DNA from: Streptomyces montanisoli
Lineage (GTDB): Bacteria > Actinomycetota > Actinomycetes > Streptomycetales > Streptomycetaceae
DNA length: 39,166 nucleotides
Assembly (NCBI RefSeq): GCF_017813245.1
Contig: NZ_JAGIQL010000053.1
Coordinates: 1-39,166, forward strand
Direction: 5' to 3'
The notes beneath the pieces are model-generated. The model was not told the origin of the DNA and made no database searches. It saw nothing but the letters and a program-made list of their open reading frames with translations. A program made the position numbers and the translations under genes. Shown here one piece after another: positions 14,225 to 23,086 of this stretch; position 1 is the first letter of the stretch; each line of letters starts with the position of its first letter.

Positions 14225-15655
14225 TCAGTGGCCGGACGGGAAGCTCGCCGGCTTCGACGGGGTGTAGAGCCAGGTCTGGAAGAAGTCGTCCAGGTTCCGG
14301 TGGGAGATGCGCTCGGCCAGGTGCCGGAACTCGGTGATCGTGCCGTTGCCGTAGCGGTGCTGGGCCGGCCAGGCCTTCAGCAGTCGCAGGAACGCGTGGT
14401 CGCCGATCGTGTCGCGCAGGGCCTGGATGGCGACGGCGCCCCGGTCGTACACGGCGTCGTCGAACTGCTTCGACGGGCCCGGGTCACCGGGCTTGACCGT
14501 CCAGAACGGGTCGTCGGCCGGGTGGCTGTCGTACACCTTCCGTGCCGATTCCTGCGGAGTCGACTTGCCCACGTGTTCGGCCCACAGGTACTCGGCGTAG
14601 CCCGCGAAGCCCTCGTTGAGCCAGATGTCGGACCAGCGCTTGAGCGAGACGTCGTCGCCCCACCACTGGTGGGCCAGCTCGTGCGCGACGACCGACGTGT
14701 CCGGCGCGTCGTCGAAGAACTTGGGGCTGTAGAAGACGCGGGTCTGGGACTCCAGCGCGAAGCCGGACTTGACGTTCGGGACGTAGCCGCCCGCCGCGTC
14801 GAACGGGTACGGGCCGAAGTACCCGCTCAGGAAGTCGATGATCTCGCCCGTGCGCTCGACGCTTGCCTCGGCGTTCGCCTTGATCTTCGGGTCGAGCGCG
14901 GTGCTGTAGGCGTTGATGATGGGGACGCCGGTGCGGGTGCGGCTGTGCGTGATGTCGAAGTGGCCGATGGCGAGGGTGGCCAGGTAGGTGGCCTGCGGGC
15001 GGTCCTGGCGCCAGTGGTACGACGTCGTTCCGCCGTGAGAACGGGACGACAGCAACAGGCCGTTGCTGATGGCCTGTTCGCCCTTGGGCACGCGCACGGT
15101 GACGTCGTACGTCGCCTTGTCCAGCGGGTGGTCGTTGCTGGGGAACCACCACCACGCGGACTCGGGCTCGTTGGCCGCCACACCGCCGTCCGGGGTGCGC
15201 TGCCAGGAGGTGAAGCCGTACTTCTCCACCGTCGAGGGCACGCCGGAGTAGGTGACGGCGACCGTCATGCGCTGGCCGCGGTGCAGGGTGCGGGCCGGCG
15301 TGATGACGAGCTCCTGCTCTCCGCTGGTGGCGAACCGCGCAGGACGGCCGTTGACGCGCACGGAGCTGACGTCGAGCGCGAAGTCGAGGTCGAAGCGGGT
15401 CAGCCCCTGGGTCGCGCGCGCCGTGATGACGGCGGTGCCTGACAGCCGGTCGGTGGAGGGCTGGTAGTCGAGGCCCAGGTGGTAGTGGGAGACGTCGTAG
15501 CCGCCGTTGCCGTACGTCGGGTAGTACGGGTCCCCGATGCCCGGCGCCCCCGGCCCGGCGTGGGTGCCGGCGACGGTCGCGGAGGCGGTGGTGGCGGGGA
15601 CGGCCAGGCAGAGGCCGAGGGCGAGTGAGGTGGAAGCGATGACTCTCTTGCGCAC
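14225..15655 (-). CDS. Secreted M1-family zinc aminopeptidase
   Basis: 476 aa. The zinc site is H325-E326-x-x-H329 with the third ligand E348 in WLNEGF, exactly the HEXXH-(18)-E spacing of M1 peptidases; a GALE-type segment (GFALESQ, about 298-304) replaces GAMEN as the exopeptidase loop. A signal peptide is clear (MRKRVIASTSLALGLCLAVPATTASA, cleavage near residue 26), so it acts outside the cell. It is much shorter than full-length M1 enzymes (~850 aa): the C-terminal helical domain is absent, as in other short secreted streptomycete members. GTG 15655 has GGAGG upstream; the reading frame stays open further upstream but without protein-like sequence. Confidence 0.92.
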   Translation of the reverse strand: MRKRVIASTSLALGLCLAVPATTASATVAGTHAGPGAPGIGDPYYPTYGNGGYDVSHYHLGLDYQPSTDRLSGTAVITARATQGLTRFDLDFALDVSSVRVNGRPARFATSGEQELVITPARTLHRGQRMTVAVTYSGVPSTVEKYGFTSWQRTPDGGVAANEPESAWWWFPSNDHPLDKATYDVTVRVPKGEQAISNGLLLSSRSHGGTTSYHWRQDRPQATYLATLAIGHFDITHSRTRTGVPIINAYSTALDPKIKANAEASVERTGEIIDFLSGYFGPYPFDAAGGYVPNVKSGFALESQTRVFYSPKFFDDAPDTSVVAHELAHQWWGDDVSLKRWSDIWLNEGFAGYAEYLWAEHVGKSTPQESARKVYDSHPADDPFWTVKPGDPGPSKQFDDAVYDRGAVAIQALRDTIGDHAFLRLLKAWPAQHRYGNGTITEFRHLAERISHRNLDDFFQTWLYTPSKPASFPSGH

Positions 15656-15868
15656 GGAAGGTTCCCTCCAGCGTGGTCTGGCACCCGTGGTGACAGGTGC
15701 ACGCCGAGACCCTAACGCGGGCGTACCGCGCGTACCAGAAGGCACAGTGGGCGCGGGGGTACCGGCGAGGGCATCGTGTGTCAGTGGCGCGTGCCAGAAT
15801 CGGCGGCCCCGAGGGCTTCCGCCGGGAAGTCGCCTCGACCCCGAGCCGATGGACAGAAGGTGACGTGA

Positions 15869-16567
15869 GTGAGCTACAAGCCCGGGACTCCGCCCCACCC
15901 GAGGCGCAAGCTGACGGAGCGGGATGTGGCCGGCGAGGAGCTGCCCGACTGGCGGATGCTGATCGACCGGCTGCACGCCACCTTTGACACCGGCGACTTC
16001 GTCGCCGCGGTCAGGCTTGTCGAGGCGATCGCGTCGGCCGCCGAGGAGATGGACCACCATCCCGACCTCGACGTGTCCTACGGGCGGCTCGACGTCCGGC
16101 TGATCAGTCACGACGTCGGCGGGGTGACCTCGCGCGACGTCGCGCTGGCACGGAAGATCAGCGAGCTGGCCCACGCCGCCGGGGCCACGTCGCGACCGGA
16201 GCGCACCAGCGTGCTCGAGCTCGGCCTCGATTCGGCCGACGCGGCGGAGATCAGGCCGTTCTGGGCGGCCCTGCTCGACTACGAGACGTTCGAGGCCTGG
16301 GGGGAGACCCAGATCCGCGACTCCACCGGTCGCCGGCCGACGATCTGGTTCCAGCCCACCGAGGCCCACGACGTTCCGCGGCAGCGCTGGCACCTCGACC
16401 TGCGCATCCCGCCCGAGGTGGTCGAGGGCCGCATCGCCGCCGCGATCGAGGCCGGCGGCGCGCTGGTTGACGACAGCTTCGCGCCGGCGTTCTGGGTCCT
16501 CGCCGACCCGCAGAGCAACCGCGCGTGCCTGACCACCTGGCAGGGCCGCGAGTCGCCAGGCGAGTAG
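15869..16567 (+). CDS. Pterin-4a-carbinolamine dehydratase fused to a VOC domain
   Basis: 232 aa. The N-terminal ~110 residues are a PCD/DCoH domain with its catalytic motif EEMDHHPDLDVSYGRLDVRL (two His at about 62-63) and the GVTSRDVALARKI helix; PCD dehydrates 4a-hydroxytetrahydrobiopterin to the quinonoid dihydropterin. Residues ~115-230 form a VOC-like domain (FWAALLDYETFEAWGETQIRD… WVLADPQSNRACLTTW). The fusion has no known combined role. No aromatic amino-acid hydroxylase, the usual source of the PCD substrate, is encoded nearby. GTG 15869 follows GAAGG at short distance. Confidence 0.85.
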   Translation: MSYKPGTPPHPRRKLTERDVAGEELPDWRMLIDRLHATFDTGDFVAAVRLVEAIASAAEEMDHHPDLDVSYGRLDVRLISHDVGGVTSRDVALARKISELAHAAGATSRPERTSVLELGLDSADAAEIRPFWAALLDYETFEAWGETQIRDSTGRRPTIWFQPTEAHDVPRQRWHLDLRIPPEVVEGRIAAAIEAGGALVDDSFAPAFWVLADPQSNRACLTTWQGRESPGE

Positions 16568-16585
16568 GCGACCTCCAGGTAACGC

Positions 16586-16630
16586 ACGAGGGGCGGGGAG
16601 CGGGCAGGCGGCCCGCTCCCCGCCCCTCGT
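16586..16630. terminator. Perfect 20-bp stem terminator between convergent genes
   Basis: Bases 16586-16605 are exactly complementary to 16611-16630, with a 5-base loop. The arms are G-rich and C-rich (GAGGGGCGGGGAGCGGG / complement). It lies between the dehydratase-VOC gene (+) and the alpha-mannosidase gene (-) and should stop transcription from both sides. Confidence 0.9.
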
Positions 16631-16636
16631 CCTGGC

Positions 16637-19600
16637 TCAGCCGCGCGTGAAGCGCAGTGTGCGGAGTTCGAAGGGGCGCAGTGACAGCGTCACCGCGTCC
16701 CCCGTGCGGTCGGGGGCCGGTGCGTCTGCCAGCGGGCGCTCCAGCAGGTCCGTCGCGGTCGCGCCGTCCACCGGGAAGCCCGCCGTCAGGGTCGCCGTCG
16801 CCCGCCCGCCGCGCGCCTCGTGGAAGCGGACGACCACGTCGCCGCTGCCGTCGTCCGCGAGCTTGACCGCCGTGACGACCACCGCGTCGTTGTCCACGGC
16901 GAACAGCGGCGCGACGTCCTGGCCGCCCTCGACGCGTCGCTCGGGCAGGTTGACGCGGTAGCCCTCGCGCACCGCGTCGCCGACCGTGGCGCCCGGCACC
17001 AGCGCGTGGTGGAAGCGGTGCACGCCCTGGTCCGTCTCCGGGTCGGGGAAGCGCGGGGCGCGCAGCAGGGACGCGCGCACCGTCGTCGTCGTGCCGCCGT
17101 CGTCCTCGCGCACCGTGCGCGTCACGTCGTGCCCGTACGTCGAGTCGTTGACGAGCGCGACGCCCCAGCCCGGCTCCTCCAGGTGGACGAAGCGGTGGTT
17201 GCACGCCTCGAACTTCGCCCACTCCCAGCTGGTGTTGGTGTGCGTGGGCCGGTACACGTGCCCGAACTGCGTCTCGGACGCGTAGCGTTCGGCGTGCACG
17301 TCGAGCGGGAAGGCCAGCTTGAGGAACTTCTCCGTCTCGTGCCAGTCCACCTCCGTCCGGATGTCGAGCCGCCCGCTGCCCGCGGCGAGCGTGAGGGTCT
17401 GGGTGACCTTCGACGCGCCGAAGGAGCGCACGATCCGCACGCCCGAACCGTCCGGCAGCGCCGCGAGTTCGTCGACGTCCGTGAGGTCGGCGCCCGTGTT
17501 GCGGTAGAACGCGTCGACGTCCCACGCGTCCCACTGGTTCGGGAAGTCCGGGTGCAGCTGGAGCAGGTTGGCCGCGCGGCCGGGCGCCACCGCCTCGCGC
17601 CTCGACGCGATGTCGTACGCGGAGACCACGAGTCCGCGCCCGTCGATCTCCACCCGCAGCAGCCCGTTGTCGAGGACGAAGCCGCCCTCCGCCCTGCTGC
17701 CGACGCCCGCGCCGCCGTCCACGGCGGGGGACGAGGCCCCGCCCGCGGCCACGCCGTCGCGGGTGTGCGGGGCGCCGTTGAACACCAGCGCCCTGGTGCC
17801 CTCGCCCGCGAGCGCGCGCTGGGCGCCGTCGATGATCTCCGTCAGCTCCGCCGCGACGGCCGCGTACGTGGCGCGGGCCTCGCGGTGCACCCACGCGATG
17901 GACGAGCCCGGCAGGATGTCGTGGAACTGGTGCAGCAGCACCGTCTTCCAGATCCGGTCCAACTGCTCGTAGGGGTAGGGGTGTCCGGCGCGCACCGCCG
18001 CGGTGGCTGCCCACAGCTCGGCCTCGCGCAGCAGGTGCTCGCTGCGCCGGTTGCCCTGCTTGGTGCCCGCCTGGCTCGTCAGCGTGGCGCGGTGCAGCTC
18101 CAGGTAGAGCTCGCCCACCCACACCGGCGCGTCCGGGTACTCGGCCTCGGCCTTGGCGAAGAAGTCCGCCGGCTTCTCCCACGCCACCCGCGCGGAGCCG
18201 TTCAGGTCGCGCAGCCGCGCCGCCTTCGCGACCATCTCGCGCGTCGTGCCGCCGCCGCCGTCGCCCCAGCCGGTGGGCGCGAGCGAGTGCCGCGCGACGC
18301 CCTTGTCCTTGAAGTTCCGCTCGGCGTGGGCGATCTCGCTGCCCTTCATCGAGCAGTTGTAGGTGTCGACGGGCGGGAAGTGCGTGAAGATCCGCGTGCC
18401 GTCGATGCCCTCCCAACGGAAGGTGTGGTGCGGGAACTTGTTCGTGGTGGACCACGAGATCTTCTGTGTCAGCAGCCACTTGGAGCCGGCCGCCTTGATG
18501 ATCTGCGGCAGGCCCGCCGCGAAGCCGAACGTGTCGGGCAGCCACGCCTCGTCGTTCTCGACGCCGAACTCGTCGAGGAAGAACCGCTTGCCGTGCACGA
18601 ACTGCCGTGCCATCGCCTCGGAGCCCGGCATGTTGGTGTCGGACTCCACCCACATGCCGCCCGCCGGCACGAACCTGCCCTCCGCGACGGCCTCGACGAC
18701 CTTCGCCCACACCTCGGGGCGGTGCTCCTTGACCCACGCCCACTGCTGCGCCTGCGACATGGTGAAGACGAAGTCCGGCTCGTCGGCCAGCAGCGCTGTC
18801 ATGTTCGACGTCGTACGCGCTACCTTGCGCACCGTCTCGCGCAGCGGCCACAGCCACGCCGAGTCGATGTGCGCGTGGCCCACCGCGCTGATCCGGTGCG
18901 CGGCCGGGTGCGCGGGCTCGGCGAGCACGCCTTCCAGCTCGGCGCGGGCGGCCGCCGCCGTGCCGTTCACGTCCTGCAGGTCGACGGCGTCGAGCGCGCG
19001 GCCCACGGCGCGCAGCACCTCCCAGCGGCGGCTGCCCTCGACGGGCAGTTCGGCCATCAACTCGCCGAGCACCTCCAGGTCCATCACCAGCTGCCAGACG
19101 GTCTCGTCGAAGAGCGCCAGGTCCATGCGGGCGAGCCGGTACTGTGGCTCGTCGCCCGCCGTCTCCTTGTCGCCCAGCTGCGTCGGCAGGAACGGGTGGT
19201 AGTCGAGGACGACGGGGTTGGACGCGGCCTCCACGTGCAGCCGCACCTGCTCGCCGCCCTCGGCGCGGTCGGCGACGCGTACCCACTGGTTGCGCGGGTT
19301 GAGGCCCTTCACGGGCGTGCCGTCGGGCCGGTACACCAGGCCCTCGCACTGGAATCCTGGCATGTTCTCGTCGAAGCCGAGGTCGAGTACGGCCTCCACG
19401 GCCCGGCCCGCCCAGGCGGCCGGCACGCTGCCCGTCACCCGAAACCAGCTGGTGCCCCACGGGGCGCCCCACTTCTCGCCCACCGCGACGGGCGAGACCT
19501 CGGCGGCCAGGCCCTCGGCGACGGGGACCGGTTCGCCGGGCGCGGTCCACACGGCCACGTCCAGCGGCACGGCCTCGGGGTAGATGGCGGGCCTGATGCG

Positions 19601-19654
19601 CTCGTCGAGTACGCGCTTGAGGCGGGCCTCGACCAGAGAGCGGTCGTCATGCAT
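16637..19654 (-). CDS. GH38 alpha-mannosidase
   Basis: 1005 aa, the usual size for intracellular bacterial GH38 enzymes. GH38 retaining enzymes remove alpha-mannose residues using one Zn ion. Visible are the metal-binding GHAHIDSAWLWP (259-270; H262 and D264 as ligands), the nucleophile segment WLPDTFG with D374, and the conserved PHHTFRWEGIDG loop; a C-terminal beta-sandwich region follows. There is no signal peptide, so it works on imported sugar. It is the last gene of the ABC importer operon (spacing 65 bases from the GH5-like gene). ATG 19654 has GGAG upstream; an ATG at 19650 is out of frame. Confidence 0.93.
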   Translation of the reverse strand: MHDDRSLVEARLKRVLDERIRPAIYPEAVPLDVAVWTAPGEPVPVAEGLAAEVSPVAVGEKWGAPWGTSWFRVTGSVPAAWAGRAVEAVLDLGFDENMPGFQCEGLVYRPDGTPVKGLNPRNQWVRVADRAEGGEQVRLHVEAASNPVVLDYHPFLPTQLGDKETAGDEPQYRLARMDLALFDETVWQLVMDLEVLGELMAELPVEGSRRWEVLRAVGRALDAVDLQDVNGTAAAARAELEGVLAEPAHPAAHRISAVGHAHIDSAWLWPLRETVRKVARTTSNMTALLADEPDFVFTMSQAQQWAWVKEHRPEVWAKVVEAVAEGRFVPAGGMWVESDTNMPGSEAMARQFVHGKRFFLDEFGVENDEAWLPDTFGFAAGLPQIIKAAGSKWLLTQKISWSTTNKFPHHTFRWEGIDGTRIFTHFPPVDTYNCSMKGSEIAHAERNFKDKGVARHSLAPTGWGDGGGGTTREMVAKAARLRDLNGSARVAWEKPADFFAKAEAEYPDAPVWVGELYLELHRATLTSQAGTKQGNRRSEHLLREAELWAATAAVRAGHPYPYEQLDRIWKTVLLHQFHDILPGSSIAWVHREARATYAAVAAELTEIIDGAQRALAGEGTRALVFNGAPHTRDGVAAGGASSPAVDGGAGVGSRAEGGFVLDNGLLRVEIDGRGLVVSAYDIASRREAVAPGRAANLLQLHPDFPNQWDAWDVDAFYRNTGADLTDVDELAALPDGSGVRIVRSFGASKVTQTLTLAAGSGRLDIRTEVDWHETEKFLKLAFPLDVHAERYASETQFGHVYRPTHTNTSWEWAKFEACNHRFVHLEEPGWGVALVNDSTYGHDVTRTVREDDGGTTTTVRASLLRAPRFPDPETDQGVHRFHHALVPGATVGDAVREGYRVNLPERRVEGGQDVAPLFAVDNDAVVVTAVKLADDGSGDVVVRFHEARGGRATATLTAGFPVDGATATDLLERPLADAPAPDRTGDAVTLSLRPFELRTLRFTRG

Positions 19655-19719
19655 GAGAGGTGGCTCCGTTGCTGCTGGTGTGGTCGTACAGGTGGTCGTG
19701 ACGGTCGGGTCGTGACGGT

Positions 19720-20973
19720 TCAGCCTGTCACAGCCTCCGGCGTGACGACCTCGGTGATACCGCGTCCCGCCAGGTGCTGCTTGTCGTCGGCGTGACTCGC
19801 GAGCACCGTCGTGGGCCGCGCCCCGTCCTCGCTCAGCCGGGCGAACGCCTCGAAGACGCGGCCGCCCGGCGCGCAGACCGACCGGTGCGGCGCCGTGTCG
19901 TCGTCGCCGGCGTCCACGACCAGCGCGGTCGTGCGCGGCTTGGGGGCGGGCGGCGTGGCGCGCGCCTCGCGTGCGGCGCGTGCGACCGCCTCACCGGCGG
20001 GCTTGACCGCCCCGTCCGAGGTCAGCAGGCCGAGCCCGTACTCGAGCTCGGGGAAGTCGGCGAGCGAGCGCGACACGTCGTGCGAGCACCACCAGGTGAC
20101 GCCCCACAGGTCAGTGCAGTCCAGCGCGCCCTCGATCGTCGCGGACGTGAAGCCGGCCGCGTGCTCCGGCGGGATCAGCGGCGCAGGCGCGCCGACCTCC
20201 TGGAGCCACACCGGCCGGTGCGGCTCGTCCGCCCACGCCTTGGACAGCTCGATCAGGTAGGCGGCGTGCCCGGTGGTCGCCGCGCCCGCGCGGCCGTGGC
20301 GCTGCGCCGTGCCGTTGAACACCCAGGAGTGGACGGCCGTCATGGCGCCGAGGCGCGCCGCGTGCGCCGGTGTGAACGGCTGGTCGTCCTGGTACCAGGA
20401 GGCGTCGTACTCGGCGTGCAGGTGCGTCGCGCCGGGCGCGCCCTGCGCGCAGGCCGCCAGCATCCGCTCCAGCCAGGCGCCTGCCTGCTCGGTGGTGATG
20501 CGGTCGGGGTCGGGGTGCGGGCCCGCGGCGAACTGCGCTACCTCGTTGCCGAGTGTCATGCCGATGAAGTTGGGCCGGTCGGCGAGCGCGGCGGCGAGCG
20601 TACGCAGGTAGGCGGCCTGGCCCTCGACGACGTCCTCGTCGGTGAAGAGGTTGCGGCGGTGCCAGGTCCGTGTCCAGGCGGGCAGGAAGTCGAAGCTGGA
20701 CAGGTGGCCCTGGAGGCCGTCGACGTTGACGTCGAGCCCGCGCTCGGCCGCCGCGTCGGCGAGGCTGACGAGCTGCTCGACGGCGCGGGGCCTGATCAGC
20801 GTTCGGTTGGGCTGGAAGTACGGCCACACCGGGAAGACCCGGATGTGGTCGAGGCCGAGCGCGGCGATCGCGTCGAGGTCGGTGCGTACGGCGTCGAGGT
20901 CGAAGTCGAGCCAGTGGTGGAACCACCCCTGGCTCGGGGTGTAGTTGACGCCGAAGCGGACGGCAGGGGGCAT
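19720..20973 (-). CDS. GH5-like glycoside hydrolase (TIM barrel)
   Basis: 417 aa. A cellulase-superfamily barrel: FGVNYTPSQGWFHHW opening, the LGLDHIRVFPVWPYF strand, the acid/base Glu in MTLGNEVAQF (E144) and the nucleophile Glu in VWLQEVGAP (E259), followed by WGVTWWCSHD. Clan GH-A enzymes of this type include mannosidases and mannanases; the neighbouring GH38 gene and sugar importer make a mannose- or mannoside-containing glycan the best guess. No secretion signal is visible. The C-terminal ~90 residues are a small extra domain after the barrel. ATG 20973 has AGGACC upstream. Confidence 0.82.
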   Translation of the reverse strand: MPPAVRFGVNYTPSQGWFHHWLDFDLDAVRTDLDAIAALGLDHIRVFPVWPYFQPNRTLIRPRAVEQLVSLADAAAERGLDVNVDGLQGHLSSFDFLPAWTRTWHRRNLFTDEDVVEGQAAYLRTLAAALADRPNFIGMTLGNEVAQFAAGPHPDPDRITTEQAGAWLERMLAACAQGAPGATHLHAEYDASWYQDDQPFTPAHAARLGAMTAVHSWVFNGTAQRHGRAGAATTGHAAYLIELSKAWADEPHRPVWLQEVGAPAPLIPPEHAAGFTSATIEGALDCTDLWGVTWWCSHDVSRSLADFPELEYGLGLLTSDGAVKPAGEAVARAAREARATPPAPKPRTTALVVDAGDDDTAPHRSVCAPGGRVFEAFARLSEDGARPTTVLASHADDKQHLAGRGITEVVTPEAVTG

Positions 20974-21138
20974 GGACGGTCCTGGTTCTGTGGTGCGGCA
21001 GGAGTGGGGGAGAGCGGGCCGGAGGCGGGGAGGGGGGAAGCACGGGCCGGGGGTGGGGGAGTGCGGCGTACGCGGGCTGCGGGAGCGCCGGGCGGGGAGA
21101 CCGGGGGCGCCGGGCCCGCGGGGGCGGGCCCGGCCCCG

Positions 21139-22059
21139 TCAGCCCTTGACCGCGCCTTCCCCGACGCCCCGGAAGAAGAACCGCTGGAGGCAGGCGAACA
21201 GCACGATCAGCGGCACGACGGCGATGATCGTGCCCGCGGCGACCAGGCGCTGGTCGTCGGCGAACGTGCCGTGCAGGTAGTTCAGGCCGATGGTGAGGGT
21301 GAACTTGGACGAGTCGCTGAGCACGATCAGCGGCCACAGGAAGTCGTCCCACGACCCCATGAACGCGAAGATCGCGACGACCGCGAGCGTGCCCTTGACC
21401 GAGGGCAGCGCGATGCGTGTGAACCGCTGCCAGGCGTTCGCGCCGTCGACGATGGCGGCCTCGTCCACCTCCTGCGGCAGGTGCAGGAACGCGTTGCGCA
21501 TCAGCAGGATGTTCATCGCGCCGACGCACCCGGGCAGCACCACGCCGAGCAGCGTGTTGTTCAGGCCGAGCGAACGCATCGTCTGGAACTGGGCGATGAC
21601 GATGCCCTCCACCGGCACGAGCATCGCCACGATGAACACCAGGGTGAGCAGCCTGCGCCCGCGGTAGCGCAGCCGGGCGATGGCGTACCCGGCGAGCGCC
21701 GCGCCGAGGCAGTTCGTCACGACGTTGGCGACGGCGACCTTCAGCGAGTTGAACGCGTAGTTCCACACCGGGATGGTGCCGGAGACGCGCGAGTAGTTGT
21801 GCAGGGTGGGGTGCGACGGCAGGAACTTCGGCGGCGTGCTGAAGATGTCCTCCGTCGGCCCCTTCAGGGATGTGGACAGCTGCCAGACGAACGGGCCCAC
21901 GGTCAGGGCCAGTACGGCGACGAGCAGGAGGTAGCGCACGACCAGCTCCCACGGGGCGACCCTGCGCCCGTGCTCGTCGGTCAGGCGCGAGCGGCGTGCG
22001 CCGCGTGCCGGGCCCTTCCGGCGGGGCGCGGCGGCGGTGCGGTCGTCGACGGTGGTCAC
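21139..22059 (-). CDS. Sugar ABC transporter permease, MalG type
   Basis: 306 aa. A binding-protein-dependent permease with about six membrane helices (first near 40-60, LLLVAVLALTVGPFVWQL) and the cytoplasmic EAA loop EAAIVDGANAWQRFTRIALP, which contacts the ATPase. Basic N-terminal tail of ~35 residues. The GTG start overlaps the stop of the MalF-type gene by 4 bases. No ATPase gene is present in the operon. Confidence 0.92.
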   Translation of the reverse strand: MTTVDDRTAAAPRRKGPARGARRSRLTDEHGRRVAPWELVVRYLLLVAVLALTVGPFVWQLSTSLKGPTEDIFSTPPKFLPSHPTLHNYSRVSGTIPVWNYAFNSLKVAVANVVTNCLGAALAGYAIARLRYRGRRLLTLVFIVAMLVPVEGIVIAQFQTMRSLGLNNTLLGVVLPGCVGAMNILLMRNAFLHLPQEVDEAAIVDGANAWQRFTRIALPSVKGTLAVVAIFAFMGSWDDFLWPLIVLSDSSKFTLTIGLNYLHGTFADDQRLVAAGTIIAVVPLIVLFACLQRFFFRGVGEGAVKG

Positions 22060-23066
22060 GCGTCCTCCTTGCGGTCGGCGCGCAGCACGAGCAGCATCAG
22101 GCCGAGTGTGATGACGAAGACGACGACGGAGATGGCGGAGGCGTAGCCGACGCGGCCGGTCAGCCCCGTGCCGGTGCGCTCCACGAGCATCACGAGCGTG
22201 GTGTCCTCGCCGGCGGGGCCGCCCTTGGGCCCCGCCATCACGTAGACCTCGGAGAACACCTTGAACGCGGCGACCGACGAGAGCGCGCCCACCAGGACCA
22301 TCGTGGAGCGCACCGCGGGCACCGTCACCGTCAGGAAGCGGCGGAAAGCGCCCGCGCCGTCGACCGACGCGGCCTCGTGCAGCTCACGCGGCACGTTCGC
22401 GAGCGCCGAGAGATAGATGATCATGTAGTAGCCGAGGCCCTTCCACACCGTGACGAACATGGCGCTCAGCAGGAGCAGCCACTGGTCGCTGAGGAAGCCG
22501 ACCTTGCCGATCCCCACGGCTTCGAGCACCGAGTTGATCAGGCCGCGGTCGTCCAGCATCCACACCCAGATCAGCCCGACCACGACGATCGACGCGACCA
22601 CCGGCGTGTAGAAGGCGCTGCGGAAGAACCCGATACCCGGGATCTTCTTGTGCACCAGCAGGGCCAGCAGCAGCGGCAGCACCACCAGGGCGGGCACGAC
22701 CACGACCATGTAGAGCGCGCTGTTGCGCAGGCCGATCCAGAACGCGTCGTCGTGCAGCATCTCCGTGAAGTTCGCCAGCCCCACCCAGTGGCCCGCCACG
22801 AGGGCGCGGCGGTCGGTGAAGGAGTCGACGAGCGTGGAGACGAACGGGTAGAGGACGAAGGCGCACACGATCACCAGGCCCGGAGCGGCGAACAGCCAGG
22901 GCGTGGAGGGCAGATGGCGCCTCGCACGGGGTGCGGCGGAGCGGCCGCCGGGGGGCCGCGACCCGAAGCGGCGGCCGGACGCGGGACGCGCGCCGGCCTC
23001 GCGGCCCGCCCCCGCGCCGGCGACGGGGCCGGCGGCGGTGGCGGGCCTGGCGGTGGGGCTGCTCAT
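22056..23066 (-). CDS. Sugar ABC transporter permease, MalF type
   Basis: 336 aa. The first ~55 residues are Ala/Gly/Arg-rich and likely disordered in the cytoplasm, then six membrane helices start at TPWLFAAPGLVIVCAFVLYPF. The EAA loop reads EAASVDGAGAFRRFLTVTVP. It pairs with the MalG-type protein to form the channel. ATG 23066 has GGGAGCG upstream; only 20 bases separate it from the stop of the binding-protein gene, so all are one operon. Confidence 0.92.
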   Translation of the reverse strand: MSSPTARPATAAGPVAGAGAGREAGARPASGRRFGSRPPGGRSAAPRARRHLPSTPWLFAAPGLVIVCAFVLYPFVSTLVDSFTDRRALVAGHWVGLANFTEMLHDDAFWIGLRNSALYMVVVVPALVVLPLLLALLVHKKIPGIGFFRSAFYTPVVASIVVVGLIWVWMLDDRGLINSVLEAVGIGKVGFLSDQWLLLLSAMFVTVWKGLGYYMIIYLSALANVPRELHEAASVDGAGAFRRFLTVTVPAVRSTMVLVGALSSVAAFKVFSEVYVMAGPKGGPAGEDTTLVMLVERTGTGLTGRVGYASAISVVVFVITLGLMLLVLRADRKEDA

Positions 23067-23086
23067 GTCGAGGGACGCTCCCGCTC

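Noticed and set aside
15656..16393. N-terminal extension of the aminopeptidase frame by more than 200 residues
   Set aside because: The extension overlaps the dehydratase-VOC gene and has no protein-like order. The signal peptide starts at the GTG 15655 with a good ribosome-binding site.
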